From: Parietaria judaica
Lineage: Eukaryota > Streptophyta > Magnoliopsida > Rosales > Urticaceae
DNA: 64,000 nucleotides
Direction: 5' to 3'
Assembly: GCA_954871525.1 (NCBI GenBank)
Contig: OX940869.1
Span: forward strand, 26,688,001-26,752,000
Within the stretch, counting starts at the first letter, position 1. Every line of letters starts with the position of its first letter. Positions 1 through 10,873 of the stretch are shown one piece after another. The translations under genes and the position numbers were made by a program. The notes under the pieces were generated by a model. It saw only the letters and a list, made by a program, of their open reading frames with translations, searched no databases and was not told the DNA's origin.

Positions 1-606
1 GTTTGGCACTCTCGCCACAGGCACTCTCGCCTTGTTTATTTCCTCGGCACTCTCGCCGGATCGGGCTTGCTCGGCGCCCTTAGCCGTATATATATTTTCT
101 TTTTTTGCTCGGCACTCTCGCCGGCTCGGGCTTGCTCGGCGCCCTTAGCCGTATATATATTTTCTTTTTTTGCTCGGCACTCTCGCCGGCTCGGGCTTGC
201 TCGGCGCCCTTAGCCGTATATATATTTTCTTTTTTTGCTCGGCACTCTCGCCGGCTCGGGCTTGCTCGGCGCCCTTAGCCGTATATATATTTTCTTTTTT
301 TGCTCGGCACTCTCGCCGGCTCGGGCTTGCTCGGCGCCCTTAGCCGTATATATATTTTCTTTTTTTGCTCGGCACTCTTGCCGGTTCGGGCTTGCTCGGC
401 GCCCTTAGCCGTATATATATTTTCTTTTTTTTGCTCGGCACTCTCGCCGGCTCGGGCTTGCTCGGCGCCCTTAGCCGTATATATATTTTCTTTTTTTGCT
501 CGGCACTCTCGCCGGCTTGAGCTTGCTCGGCGCCCTTAGCCGTATATATATTTTCTTTTCTTTGCTCGGCACTCTCGCCGGCTCGGGCTTGCTCGGCGCC
601 CTTAGC
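1..606. repeat. 65-bp tandem repeat array
   Basis: About nine copies of a 65-bp unit start near 43, 108, 173, 238, 303, 368, 434, 499 and 565. Two spacings are 66 bp because of an extra T. Each unit has a GC-rich half (ctcggcactctcgccggctc and a following gcgcccttagcc) and an AT-rich half (tatatatattttcttttttt). Copies differ by only a few substitutions, so homogenisation is recent. Positions 1-42 hold a degenerate copy, so the array probably continues to the left. It is non-coding. Confidence 0.95.
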
Positions 607-607
607 C

Positions 608-640
<33 letters not shown>
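607..640. repeat. (TA)n microsatellite
   Basis: An almost pure TA dinucleotide run closes the last 65-bp unit. It looks like slippage growth of the tatatata stretch already present in each unit. The sequence from 641 to 901 has no gene; it is the 3' flank of the F-box frame. Confidence 0.9.
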
Positions 641-643
<3 letters not shown>

Positions 644-901
644 TTTGCATATGAATATTGCGAGGATACTTTTCTTTCTATTCGGCACTCTCACCTAGCA
701 GAGTTGTACACACACTTTTGTCAACTTATAATTCCGCTCGTTTCTTAAAGTAAAAACATACATATAGACATTAAAACCGAAAAAAAATTTCATCATCTAA
801 CAAGGCTGAAAAGTAATCATCATCGGGAGGCCACGCCAAAAGGGTTCGTAGAGGCTTCTCGGTAGGTCAACCCTCCCTTCACGTCGAACAGCGTACATGC
901 C

Positions 902-1927
902 TTACTCCGGGGATTGTTCACCGATGATCGAGCAGGCTGAAGACACGACCTTCTCCAGAGAGTCTCTGCTGGGGCGCACATTGTTGCAGTCCGTGCAGAC
1001 GTAGGTATACCACATGAGACCAAGGCTTATGCATGACCTGCAAAAGCCACAAGCACGTCCTTCCTGGCGTCGGCAAACACACGGCGGGCGGATGGTGTTC
1101 CTTTCTCCAATCTTCGTGGGCTTCTCATAAACCAGGACATCCTTATCGCATTTCCTGCAGAACTCCATGTCGAGTAGACGGCCGTGTGGTGCGGGCGTCT
1201 GCAGCTCGAGGTCGTCGGTCGGGCTCCCTGCCGCGACCATCGCGGGAAGGTCTTCGAGTCTGGCCTTGGCTCCCTCCTCGTAATTGAACCCCTCGTAACT
1301 GAACCCGAGTGTGTTGACCCATAGGAATTTTATCCCGTGCTTTATGGTGGACAGGTTGTTGACCACGTCGTCAACGGTGATTCGGTGGCAGCTCGGTAGG
1401 CATAACTTTATGATCGTCGGGTTATCCTACAGAATTATCCTCAACGCGGCGTTGGTGATCTCGAAGCACCTATTCAGCGTCAGGGTCTCCATCCTCCCTT
1501 GAGACCTCCTCGCCAGATTCAGAAGATTCTCATCTTCGAGCCGCTCGCTCATCGGGTCGTCGACATTGAGGTTGCGCCACAGAAGGTTGTTCCCCCGAAC
1601 CTCGTCGCGCAGCGACGTGCACACCATCTCCACCGCGAGGAGCTCCTCGAGGCTCAGGTACAACAGAACGAGTTCCATTGCGGGGTGCGGTTCACCTGAG
1701 ACCCTTTGCTCCTCCTGGTCCTGTTGGTTCTCCGTGGTGTCCTCCATCATTGGACACGGGTCATTGCTCTCCGGCCACTCCTCATTCTTCCAACCGTCCG
1801 TCATCGCGTGATCATCTCCTCCTCGTGCTTCCGCCGTGTCTTTTTTGGGCCATCCCCAACCTCCTTCGACGACCATCCCGGACTCGTCTGTATAGCTTTG
1901 GCCAGTAACTCCTTCCCCGAGCGCCAT
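902..1927 (-). pseudogene. F-box protein, SKIP14-like, one in-frame stop
   Basis: Read from the ATG at 1927-1925 (protein starts MALGEG), the frame is an acidic N-terminal third, an F-box-like segment (HPAMELVLLYLSLEELL...VCTSLR...LW), a leucine-rich part (METLTLNRCFEITNAAL), then a Cys-rich tail (CRKCDK, CVCRRQ, CGFCRSC). This order fits SKIP14-type F-box proteins, substrate adaptors of SCF ubiquitin ligases. A single TAG at 1427-1429 interrupts it; the frame continues unchanged to 902 and reads on as expected (DNPTIIKLCLPSC). A Gln, Lys or Glu codon was probably lost. The last ~35 residues do not match the family end I expect, so the tail may also be altered. The frame can be extended 5' to 2083, but a TATA box at 2101-2109 leaves too little room for that start. 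It lies in the same orientation as the Tat-type LTR upstream. A sequencing error, or a working gene with readthrough, cannot be excluded. Confidence 0.7.
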
Positions 1928-2100
1928 CTTTTCTTCGTATGCTTTCTCCCCCTGTATCGAGAAAACACTAACAGATGTTGGTTTTAAAGTAAGAAAGGAA
2001 TTTTGAATTTTCTGGGTAGAGTGATTGGGATTTATCTGGGAGTTAACCGAGTTGGTTTTCACTTCCGCAAACTTGTTCTTCATGGTCTTTTCCAAATCTC

Positions 2101-2109
2101 CTATTTATA
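2101..2109 (-). promoter_or_regulatory. Putative TATA box of the F-box gene
   Basis: TATAAATAG on the minus strand, about 175 bp before the ATG at 1927. A transcript starting 25-30 bp downstream (near 2075) would have a leader of roughly 150 nt. The segment 1940-1990 ends in a pyrimidine-rich stretch and CAG, so a leader intron is possible. Confidence 0.45.
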
Positions 2110-2481
2110 ACCATCGATTGCCCCGCACACAAGACTCTTCGTATGCTCTGACTCCGTTGTAACTTTGCAATGCTTCGGGAGTCACTCCGGTTCATTGGTG
2201 CGCGTGCGTTTCCTTTTTTGATTAGCCGACTATACGTCTACCTCTTTGAAATGCAAGGAGTCCGTACGTCTCCCCCCCTTGCGTCACTCCTGCCTTTTGA
2301 GTTGCTCCTTAGGCCCTCCTCGCTGTTTTCGCGCGTTCAATCATCACCTCGAGCATCCACCGCCGGTCTCCTCGAGGTCGGGTCTCGTTGCTGATGATGG
2401 CGTTTCTTGATAACGTCATGCTCCTCCAAATTCCTGGCTGTGAGTTAGAAAGAAAACAAAGCCCCATGGTGGGCGCCAAAC
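2110..2481 (-). mobile_element. Tat-lineage gypsy fragment: primer site and start of internal region
   Basis: On the minus strand the LTR end at 2482 is followed directly by GTTTGGCGCCCACC and ATGGGGC. This matches the primer binding site type common in Tat-lineage gypsy elements (TTTGGCGCCCACCGTGGGGC type). A short frame then begins MTLSRNAIISNETRPRG and stops near 2309; it may be the start of gag. No further gag or pol domain follows, only about 200 bp before the F-box TATA box. Confidence 0.6.
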
Positions 2482-3275
2482 TGTAGAGGGCGATTTTCAC
2501 CGCCCTTTTCCAGTCACAAAAATAATCACCAATAACAAATTAACAACAATAATCAGTGAATATCTCTGTTTTATTATATTTTCCGATATGAGCTCGGTTT
2601 TCTTTCGTTGAATAGCTGGACAGATGAAGGATCATGAGCAAAGGCTTTCTCTATTTCTTTAGCCTTTCTATTATAGGATATTCTCTCTTTTTTCTGGGCT
2701 TTCCTCTCTATTTTTCCCAACCTCTACAAATGAGGCTTATCTTGCCTTTTATAGAGTTTACATTATGTCTCTTCGCTTCTTTCCCGCCTTTTTTTCTCTC
2801 TTTAATCATTCGCTTCCCAGAGTGATTTGAGGGAAGCATGGTTAATCCCAGCTTTATGTCACTTCCGAGCAGACTGTCATTATGGGTAGGTGAGCTTCAT
2901 TAAATGCGCATCCCGTCAGCCGTCATTCGGCTCTGCAAGCCTCGTCGCCGATGCTTCTCATCGAGTGAGTAGGTCGGCTTCATTAAATGCACATCCCGAC
3001 AGCCATCATTCGGCTCTGCATAAACCATCATGACGAAATTCCCCGTCGAGCGTGATGGGACACTTCATCGCAGTCTGCTTTTGCACTGGCCATACCTCCT
3101 CGCAGTTGAACCTCCTCTGAGATAACCCTCCTCGAGGATAATCCTCCTCGGGGATACGCCTTGTTTGCCCCTCGGGCGACGAACTTCCTCGCCTTCCCTT
3201 ATGTCGTTTTTTGGACAAACGACACGAGTTGTGTTGAGCTTGGATTTGACCAAATACGACCTTAACAACGATGAC
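2482..3275 (-). mobile_element. LTR of a Tat-lineage gypsy element
   Basis: The segment is bounded on the minus strand by TGTCATCGTT (near 3275) and CCTCTACA (2482), with the primer site immediately inside. It contains a TATA box, TATAAAAGG, near 2748-2756 (-). Two related ~45-bp blocks (2893-2937 and 2972-3019, both with cattaaatg and cattcggctctgca) form an imperfect direct repeat, as in U3 enhancers. The outer end is approximate because another LTR fragment joins here. No second LTR is in the window. Confidence 0.55.
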
Positions 3276-4679
3276 ATTTGAATTTGTGATATTAAGATCA
3301 GAGGATATTAATATAATTTAATTATTCGAATTTAGTTATTAATATCTTATTAATAATTAATCAATAATTCACAGATTTATATTAATATATAAATAATATA
3401 TATTTATATATACTATATATGTGTAAAATCTAATTATGCCTTGGAATGTGGAACAATATGACATTCGAATGGATAGGCTTTGGTCTTTTCGTAATTGCGG
3501 CATAAGTACCAAATGTTTATGTATTTGAGAAAAACCCTAATATCAATTTAATCCATTGGATCGGTTATAATTTAATATCAACCGTTGGATTAATATAGTT
3601 GATATATTAGAAATTAATAACTTGGTGACCAAGTTTAGTTTTTTGAATTTATGTAATTAATTATATCCGTTAGATCGGTTTAAGATTTAATCTTTACCGT
3701 CGGATTGGATATTAATTATATAAATAATATATATATTCGAATTATATATATGGATACACTCGAATTAAGTTTTTATTAAATCTTTGGATATTTAATTTTA
3801 TCCTAAATTAATTTGATCCATTAGATCGGTTTAAAGATTTACCTCAACCGTTGGATCTAGATAATTACAATTCGAATTTTAATATATATATATATATATA
3901 TACATATATATAAATTCAAATTTTGATAAGATAAGAGGATAAGATTGGTTTTTGATTTTATCCAAGTCTTTTCTTATTTAATTAAATCCCTAATTAATTA
4001 TATCCCTTGGATTTAGATAAGATTTAATCTAGACCATTGGATTGAAATAATTTATTATATTTAATTATTGAATTAGAAATTAAGGGAGAGAAATTCTCTA
4101 ATTCGGTTACACTCTGAGCCTATAAATAGGGAGCTCATTCTACACATTTTCACACATTTCCCTAGAGAAAACTTCGAACTCTCCCTCTTCCTTAGGGTCT
4201 GCGATATTATCCTCTGATCTCTCTCTGGTTCGGCTTAAGAGACTTAGTTCACCGGAATCTTAAAAAGAACCATCAGTTTAAATTTTACGACGGAGTCCTG
4301 CCGGCGAAGCCCACGCTTCGGTACGAGGAATCCAAGAGAATATCCCGAAAGATCACGGGAGTTTCCCTCAGCACCGGCGGAGCCCTGCCAAGTTCAGAAC
4401 CCGCAGCCGAAAGTTGACAATAGAGGTACGGCCTTATACATTGGGCTAATAAATGCGACCATTTACTGCTTTCTATTTATTTCCTATAAAGAATAGATTA
4501 TTAATAATGATTTATGAATATTAAATTACATAATATTTATCCGGTCTTGTAATATGGTTATTATCCGATGTTCGGACCGTTGGTCGGATAACATGTTTTC
4601 CGCTTAAAATAATTTTTTAATGTTACCCGGACGGTCCGACGGCACAATTTGCGATAATTAACAGGGATTATTCCCAACA
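3276..4679 (+). mobile_element. 3' portion of a long copia-type LTR
   Basis: The segment ends with cccaaca at 4679. Its last ~180 bp match the small solo LTR at 26059-26296, and its left part matches the reverse complement of about 33960-34040 in the antisense LTR fragment. A TATA box (tataaatagg, 4121-4130) is followed by a structured R/U5-like region with a GC-rich stretch (4280-4440). The 5' part of the LTR is missing and no primer site follows, so this is a truncated solo LTR. Confidence 0.75.
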
Positions 4680-5389
4680 GTTGAGTACTGCCTCTAGAAT
4701 TTATTGATGATTTCATAATACATGTGAGGGAGAAGGGAGAATCTGAATGTATTGAAAAAAATAGTTGTATATCTCATAATAAAATAAACTCGGATCCCTT
4801 GCTTCGCGTTCTCTCCTTGGCTTTATAGGGTCTCCTTTCTTTCTCATGCGTCCGAGAAGTTAGGCTTTTAGTGGGATCTGAAATATCATCCCAGGTTGAC
4901 ACGTGGTATGAGAACAGATCCTTAACCGCTACTTAGCAGTTGGGCTTTATAGCTGTTGGAGAGTTTAAATATGTTGCGATAGACGGGTTCCCGGGTAGAC
5001 TGGGTCAGCTCGTGGAACTGTAGAAGATTCATTCTTTGACTTTTGGGGAGTTGGATATGTGCCTCGTGGCAATTTGGGTGGATATTATGGAATCCAGGTT
5101 ATTGGGCCTAAATCGAATTTGTGGCTGAGTAATTTAACCATCTTTAATCAGTCGATTTTGATTAGGTTGATTTGGTCACGTTATCTATGTAGCATATGTC
5201 ACATTGACCATTGGGAATTTTTGGGTTGTATTAAATGTGACTTTAATGAACCCTTATTTTACCATTAAATTTAATTGTCACTATATGACATGTAGTTTAG
5301 TTATGTAATGACATAAACTTACATCAACAACGGTGAGGGTGGATGAACGATAGATGAGCATTATGATCGGGCTGGAGCATGAGAAAGAA
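4680..5389. other. Unassigned, no gene seen
   Basis: Mixed-composition DNA with no convincing coding frame or termini. It sits between the LTR fragment and the outer gypsy gag remnant. A tataggg-type stretch near 4825 and the ttaggcttttagtggg segment suggest retroelement non-coding sequence, possibly leader of the outer gypsy element, but I cannot prove it. Confidence 0.5.
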
Positions 5390-5684
5390 CGCAGTGATTA
5401 TAAATTGTCATTTTTAACAGAACTAGTGTGAAGGGCTGGGTAACTCAAGCACAACAATACTTTTCAGTGAATCGGGTTGTCGAAGCAAAGAAATTAGACT
5501 CTGCGGTCGTGTGCATCAAAGAAACAACGCTTTAGTGGTTCGATAATGAGCAAAGATCTGCTCCATTTTGCGATTCGCGAGATTTGAAATCACGTATATT
5601 TTTTAGTTTTAGGAATTGTTGGACGGTAACGGTGGAAATGATAAATTCACGAGTCTCACACAAACAGGGACCCTTGAGACGTAT
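5390..5684 (+). pseudogene. Outer gypsy gag remnant, left half
   Basis: Broken frames read DYKLSF, then GWVTQAQQYFSVN, then LDSAVVCIKETTLWWF, the usual start of a plant gypsy gag capsid domain. The frame contains stops and ends with LETY at the CRM insertion. It resumes at 36264 as HNEFDHL across the 5-bp duplication cgtat (5680-5684 and 36259-36263), so both halves are one ancient gag. Confidence 0.75.
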
Positions 5685-6419
5685 TGATGCGGATCCAGAG
5701 TTGACTAGCGGTAATATACATAGCGGGCGTGGCAATGGTAGCGGGTATCACGAAAATACTAGCGGGAATAACAAGCTCACGGTGCATAACGGAGATTGCG
5801 GGAGTCTTGTGCATAGCTGTAATAAAGCTAGCGAGCATAGCGGAGTTAACGGGTATAGTGGGAATGATATTTACTTGGTATCACAATCAAATTTCGTGGT
5901 ATAAGTATGCTCATTGGTAAAAGTGTTAGTCATAATTATGTTAGTGGGTGTATTTATTTTCTGATTAGTCCAACGGTCAATAAGTATGGTCATTATTAGT
6001 GTCTTGAGTCTTGTCATAGCCTTAAATGGGAAGTTGTGGAGAAGTTGGAAGGCCTTAAAAAGTGCCTGAAGGGGATCTACGAAAATGTAACTCATCATCT
6101 CTATTTGAAGAGCAAGCATGCAATAAGAAAAGGAGATTGTGTTTGATAAAAAAAAAAAAAACCCTCTCAAAGTTAGCTTTGTGAAAACCTTTTTATCTCT
6201 TGGCGGATTCCTTGAGTGACGAGTTGAGAAACTTATCTTTTGGTGGATTCCGGGAGTGGCGTTTCTTGTATCAGAAACTTATCTTTCGGAGGATTCCGGG
6301 AGTGGCGTTTCTTCTATCCTAGGCTTATCTTGGTGGATTCCGAGTGGCGCCTTTGTTATCCTTATTTCCGATCTTGTCTTGTCGATATACTAGACCTCGT
6401 CATTCGTGGTTCGGTATCA
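5685..6419 (+). repeat. CRM-like 5' LTR
   Basis: About 735 bp, alignable along its length with 35519-36258. Its first part carries the same Ser/Gly-rich coding tail (GNIHSGRGNGSGYH ... YLVSQSNF) found at the end of the polyprotein. Several small indels separate the two LTRs; for example, the 5' copy has an extra block near 5820-5860 and lacks ~45 bp of the 3' copy near 35825-35875. Confidence 0.85.
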
Positions 6420-6423
6420 GAGC
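6412..6423 (+). promoter_or_regulatory. Primer binding site straddling the LTR end
   Basis: CGGTATCAGAGC resembles the initiator-Met primer site TGGTATCAGAGC. The target duplication fixes the LTR end at 6419, so the first eight bases of the motif lie inside the LTR and only GAGC lies in the internal region. Confidence 0.65.
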
Positions 6424-6484
6424 TCAAGTTGCTTGTTCACGTTTCTGAAATCATCATCGTCATGGCATGAAGTGGAAACCCTAT

Positions 6485-8619
6485 TGTTGGACATACCTGA
6501 TTAGTATGCCCTATAATTCAGATGCAAATGCCACTTGTATAGATCATGACGTTGACTTCGTTACAGATTAGGTTTATGACTTATCAATGACAATCTTGTT
6601 TCACTTATTTTTTTTCAATATAATGAATGTTTTGATTCCATAGTTGTCATATTTTTGCAATTGTGTATTATGTTATCAGACTGGGTCTAAAGTGAGGAGG
6701 TTTAACACACACTATATAATAACTAAAATTATTTCCATAGTTTAGATCGTTAATGGAAATTAATGATCGCGAAAAACTATTGATAAACTCAATCACAATT
6801 TGGTAATGATCTATTACCGGATCATGGTGCTGGTCCACACCGTTGAGATAAAGTTGGTTATAAAGTGTCTTCATATTGGACGGACGAGACTTACTATGAA
6901 CGCATCAATCCGTCAATGATAGTTAGTAATAAAGTCAAAACGATGGTCAGATAGAATCAATTGAAGTCCTGAAGTAGTGTGAGTCTGTACGGTTTAACTT
7001 AAACGATCTTTGATTTAATCATTTCAGTTTACAATCAAGTATCCCTAATAATTTTATTTTGGGATCAAAAGGTTGACCCTGCATGACTACAGATATGGAT
7101 AATACCTTTATGATTTCCTTGTTGTGATTTGTGGGAAGCAAACAAGTACTCATCCGGAGCCTAACGACTTCGTAAACCGTTAGGTGAGTAATTTTGCAAT
7201 AATCATGGAACAACGGTAGTGTTGTCTAAACGGGTATACGGTGATCAACCCTAGTAAGACGAGAATCATAATTAAACGAAAACTTGGATTCTGATAATCT
7301 GATTGTATAAATGGACTCCTGAGTCAGGAAGATATAATTATCACGTATTTAAGAGTTCAGCTTCGGGCTAAAGTGGAATGTAACCGAAATTGGTGAAAGC
7401 ACTTCACTTTCACTGAAGCTAAAGTACGTGTGTCCATTTGTCCCCTTTGTAACTCCATAAGTTTGAAACCGCAAAATGATTATGTTCGAAGAATATAGAA
7501 TAGAACTGATCAGATATGATTCGTAACTTGGTTACATGAAATTCATGATCATCCTAAAGTGGCAAAAGTACCAAACTTTTTGTTAATACAAAAACTAAAA
7601 AAAAGGTAATGAATTTGTTTCTTGGACAACTCTAGGGTTGTAGGAAATTAAATTCTAGTACAAATATATTTTTGAATCGTGTCATTCTGACAGACGGTTT
7701 GAGATTTATGAGAATAACAAGTTTTTAACTTAGGCTAAATTGACACTGTTATTTAAATCGAAAATTAGAGAAATTAAATATTGGTATTTATAGCTGAAAT
7801 ATTTAAAAGAGAGAGTTAATTATAAAACTCGAAATATATAATATTATGAAAATTATATATATATTAAATCATGAAAATATATAAAGATATGATTTTATTA
7901 AATCTTTAGGGTATTTTCTGAAAAAGATTTAATTTGGATATATTCTTTATTTGATTTAATTATTAAATAAAATCTTATAGTAAATATCTCCAATTGGTTG
8001 AGATATTATCTCGAAGTGGTTGGGTCAGCTTCCTATAAATAGGAGAGCCCAGAAACCAAAATAACAACTCACAGTTCTCTTTAGATTTCAAAAATTCTCT
8101 CTCTTCTCTCTCTAGGGTTTCTGCGATTTTCTCTGGGGTATTTTTCTAGAGAAATTCGACTTTAGGCCTAGGGGTCTATTCACTGGGAGCCCACACATCC
8201 CAGCGGTCAAGATCCGGAGCATACATCGGAAGACTCGTGGGAGCTATGTTCAAGATTCAATCAAGAAAATTCGCACTAGCTCAAGAACACGAAGAACACG
8301 AAGAATGGAGATCGAGATCAAGATCAGAATTGCGCAATAGAATCGTGAATAAAAGGTACACAATTGTATTTATTGATTAGATAATTATTTATTAATACTC
8401 AAAGGCTCAATCAATTCGTGTGTTAATGACAATGGAATTCAAAAATTAATTATCAACTATCGGGTGATTAATTTCGAATCTTATGAGTCGGATAGGGTAA
8501 TGGGAATTATTGGTATAGGACTCTAATTCATGTAAAAATATTTTTTGAGGTTACCCTATGCACCCCTAAGGTGATCGTTTATTTAAATAGTGGTGATTTT
8601 TGGAATCAGACGCCCAACA
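6485..8619 (+). repeat. Copia-1 5' LTR
   Basis: A 2135-bp LTR, TG...CA bounded. TATA box tataaatag at 8034-8042, followed by a pyrimidine-rich ctctctcttctctctct stretch. It matches the 3' LTR along its whole length with scattered substitutions and a few short indels. Short frames inside it are not genes. Confidence 0.92.
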
Positions 8620-8621
8620 TT

Positions 8622-8633
8622 TGGTATTAGAGC
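8622..8633 (+). promoter_or_regulatory. Copia-1 primer binding site
   Basis: TGGTATTAGAGC, two bases after the LTR. It differs from the initiator-Met site TGGTATCAGAGC by one C-to-T change. Confidence 0.85.
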
Positions 8634-10550
8634 TTCGGTTCCTGATATTTGATTTTTAATAAACCCGGGATAATTAATTGATAATTTATTTTTAGATAAA
8701 GGGATTTTAGGGAAAATATTTATTATTATTTTTGGTAAATAATATTTTTTATTTTCAATTTTTTTTTTAAATCGAATTAGGGTTTTGATTTTTATCAAAA
8801 CCCTAATCCGTTAGGGTTTCGGGAAGCCGCTAGGTCTTCCCGGTGAATCGCGAGCTTGGGCTGAATTTTTTCAGCCTGGCGAGATCGCACCAGTCCGAAA
8901 AGCGGGCTGGATCAAGAGCCGGGCCAATCGGCCCAGTAGAACTCGCGGGAAACTGGTCCAGAATTGGACCGGTCTCAGCCAAACAGCCCGCCCAGCCCTC
9001 GGGCTGGGCGCAACTCCGCACCGAACAGAACTGGTCCGGTCTGGACCAGTTCGCGCCACCTGCTCAGCCCTCGGGCTTAGCTTCTCCCCGTGGGAAGCTG
9101 GTCCGGGCTGAACCAGCATTACCGCTGCCCTAGTAGCAGGGCTGGGCCGCGATTTGGCGACCCCAACGAAGTTCGAATCGGGCTGGGCTTCAAGCCCGGT
9201 TCCGGGTCGAGTTTCGGGCCAGATTTTAATATTCGGCCCACTGCTTTAATTTTAAAATTTAAATAAAATATATTTATATATTTTTATTTTGAAACCCTAA
9301 TTAAAATAAAATCCAATTAAACAATTTGTTTAATTAAGAAATTCAAATGGATAATTAATTTATTTTATTATAAATTAATTATTTGACATTTTAATTTATT
9401 TTTCCATAGATAAACAATTAATTTAATTATCAAATTTTTATAACACGATTATGTCACATAGTGGGCTATGTGACTTTGGGATATTGAACATTTACTTGGA
9501 GTATTTAGAAATTGATATCTAATCAATAAATAACTTCATTATTAATTACGGAAAAATTCTAAGGACCATGTTCTTGACTAGAACGAGGGAATCAGAAGTG
9601 GGGCCGGTATACGTCCCTTAGGATAGCCGGTTAGGGACCCCTCCCATCTGCCTGGAGAACACACCTTAGTCTATCACTACCGTAATTAATGTATGATTTT
9701 ATTCTAGGTTCTTAGTATACCTAGTATATTAATAAATAACCTAGGAATAAGCTTATTAATGGGATATTAATGGGAGCTTATTATGAGCTTAAACCGATAG
9801 GATTTATTTTAATTCATATAATTAAAATATAAGTTCCTAGTTTAGAGCTCAGCCTAGATAACCGTGTTTATCTTAGAGGGCAAAACATTTATAGTTTATA
9901 TAGCAAGAGTTATCGTAAGAAGGTATCCACTAATTGCCGGTAAAACGACAGGTTGCATAACACCTCGTGTCAGCTAGATCTGACCTTCTACAGGAAGGTT
10001 TCAGTTATGCAACTGATAAGTCACCATACTGGTCTGATTATAGATAAGGTGAGCAGATGTATGTTAACGGCCGTGTGCCAGCTAGATCTGGCCCCCTAAG
10101 GGCGGTGACTAATTGAGTTAAGTCTGTAAACCAAAAATCGGTGGGTTACTATTGCATGTGATGATTAAATTCTTTGCATGACCGTTCTAAAATGGGTAGT
10201 TAGTTTACGTGATAACTTGAGGTAAGTTTTCGTAAACTAGTTGAGTTGAGACCAAACTCTGTTTAGCTATTGCATGGTTAGTAAGCTGGAGAAGTGGCAA
10301 CCATGCATCAGATGCTAAATTACCTTTAAAACAGATTAAAAAGATTTTTTCAATGTTTATCCTTCGTACAATGCAAAAGTACTCTATTTAAAAATTATAA
10401 TTAAACATTCCCTGAACAAATTTTGATAAGTTTATCTTTATGTCGACAGTTTTTCGTGTCATTCTCTACACATCATCGTATTTGGGAAACACTCTAGTTA
10501 CTATCCTTTCCTTATATAAATAATCCCATATTTCCATATATGAACTGTGA
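8634..10550 (+). other. Copia-1 leader region, no recognisable gag
   Basis: No coding domain was recognised. 8780-9240 is strikingly GC-rich for this window and full of short related motifs (gggctgggc, ctggtccgg, ccagtccg). The rest is AT-rich. A short motif, cagctagatctg, occurs twice (near 9972 and 10078). The right part, from 10083, is repeated at 19588. Confidence 0.6.
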
Positions 10551-10873
10551 TGAGCAAATGAGTCTCGATAATAAAAGACCTAAGAACAAAGGTGTTGGTA
10601 GCAAATCTAAACTGAAGAAAAAGAAACGATATTACGAAGACAGCTAGGGAATAAAACTTAAGATTGATATGTCTCAGTATGGAAGTAATTGGTTATTACC
10701 TTCCTTGTATGCGTATTATGCGGAGGACCTATCATCTAAATGGTTGTTAGACTCAGGAGCAAATCACCATGCATGTAACAACATCGATCTTTTGGATTCG
10801 ATCAAAGAGATTAACAATGGGCGTCCTCTTAAAGTTGGAAATGGAGAGTATATAGTAGCGAAAGCTGTTGGAA
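10551..10873 (+). pseudogene. Copia-1 gag end/protease, copy A (truncated)
   Basis: A Lys-rich stretch (KKKKRYYED), a stop, then MSQYGSNW and the copia protease signature WLLDSGANHHACNN. The frame runs to KAVG and then breaks at 10871-10873 into Tekay-like LTR sequence. The same region is present as copy B at 20140-20538, where it continues normally. Copy A is therefore the truncated member of a duplication. Confidence 0.85.

Noticed and set aside
300..539. Open frame across the 65-bp array
   Set aside because: It exists only because the 65-bp unit happens to lack stops in one frame; the product is a meaningless repeat.
902..1023. Overlapping plus- and minus-strand ORFs over the F-box gene
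   Set aside because: Shadows of the minus-strand frame; no domains and no independent start context.
1928..2095. N-terminal extension of the F-box protein to 2095
   Set aside because: The codon at 2095 is TTG, and the TATA box at 2101-2109 would be only a few bases upstream.
6412..6425. tRNA-like sequences at primer sites
   Set aside because: Only 12-16 bases match initiator tRNA; they are primer sites, not tRNA genes.
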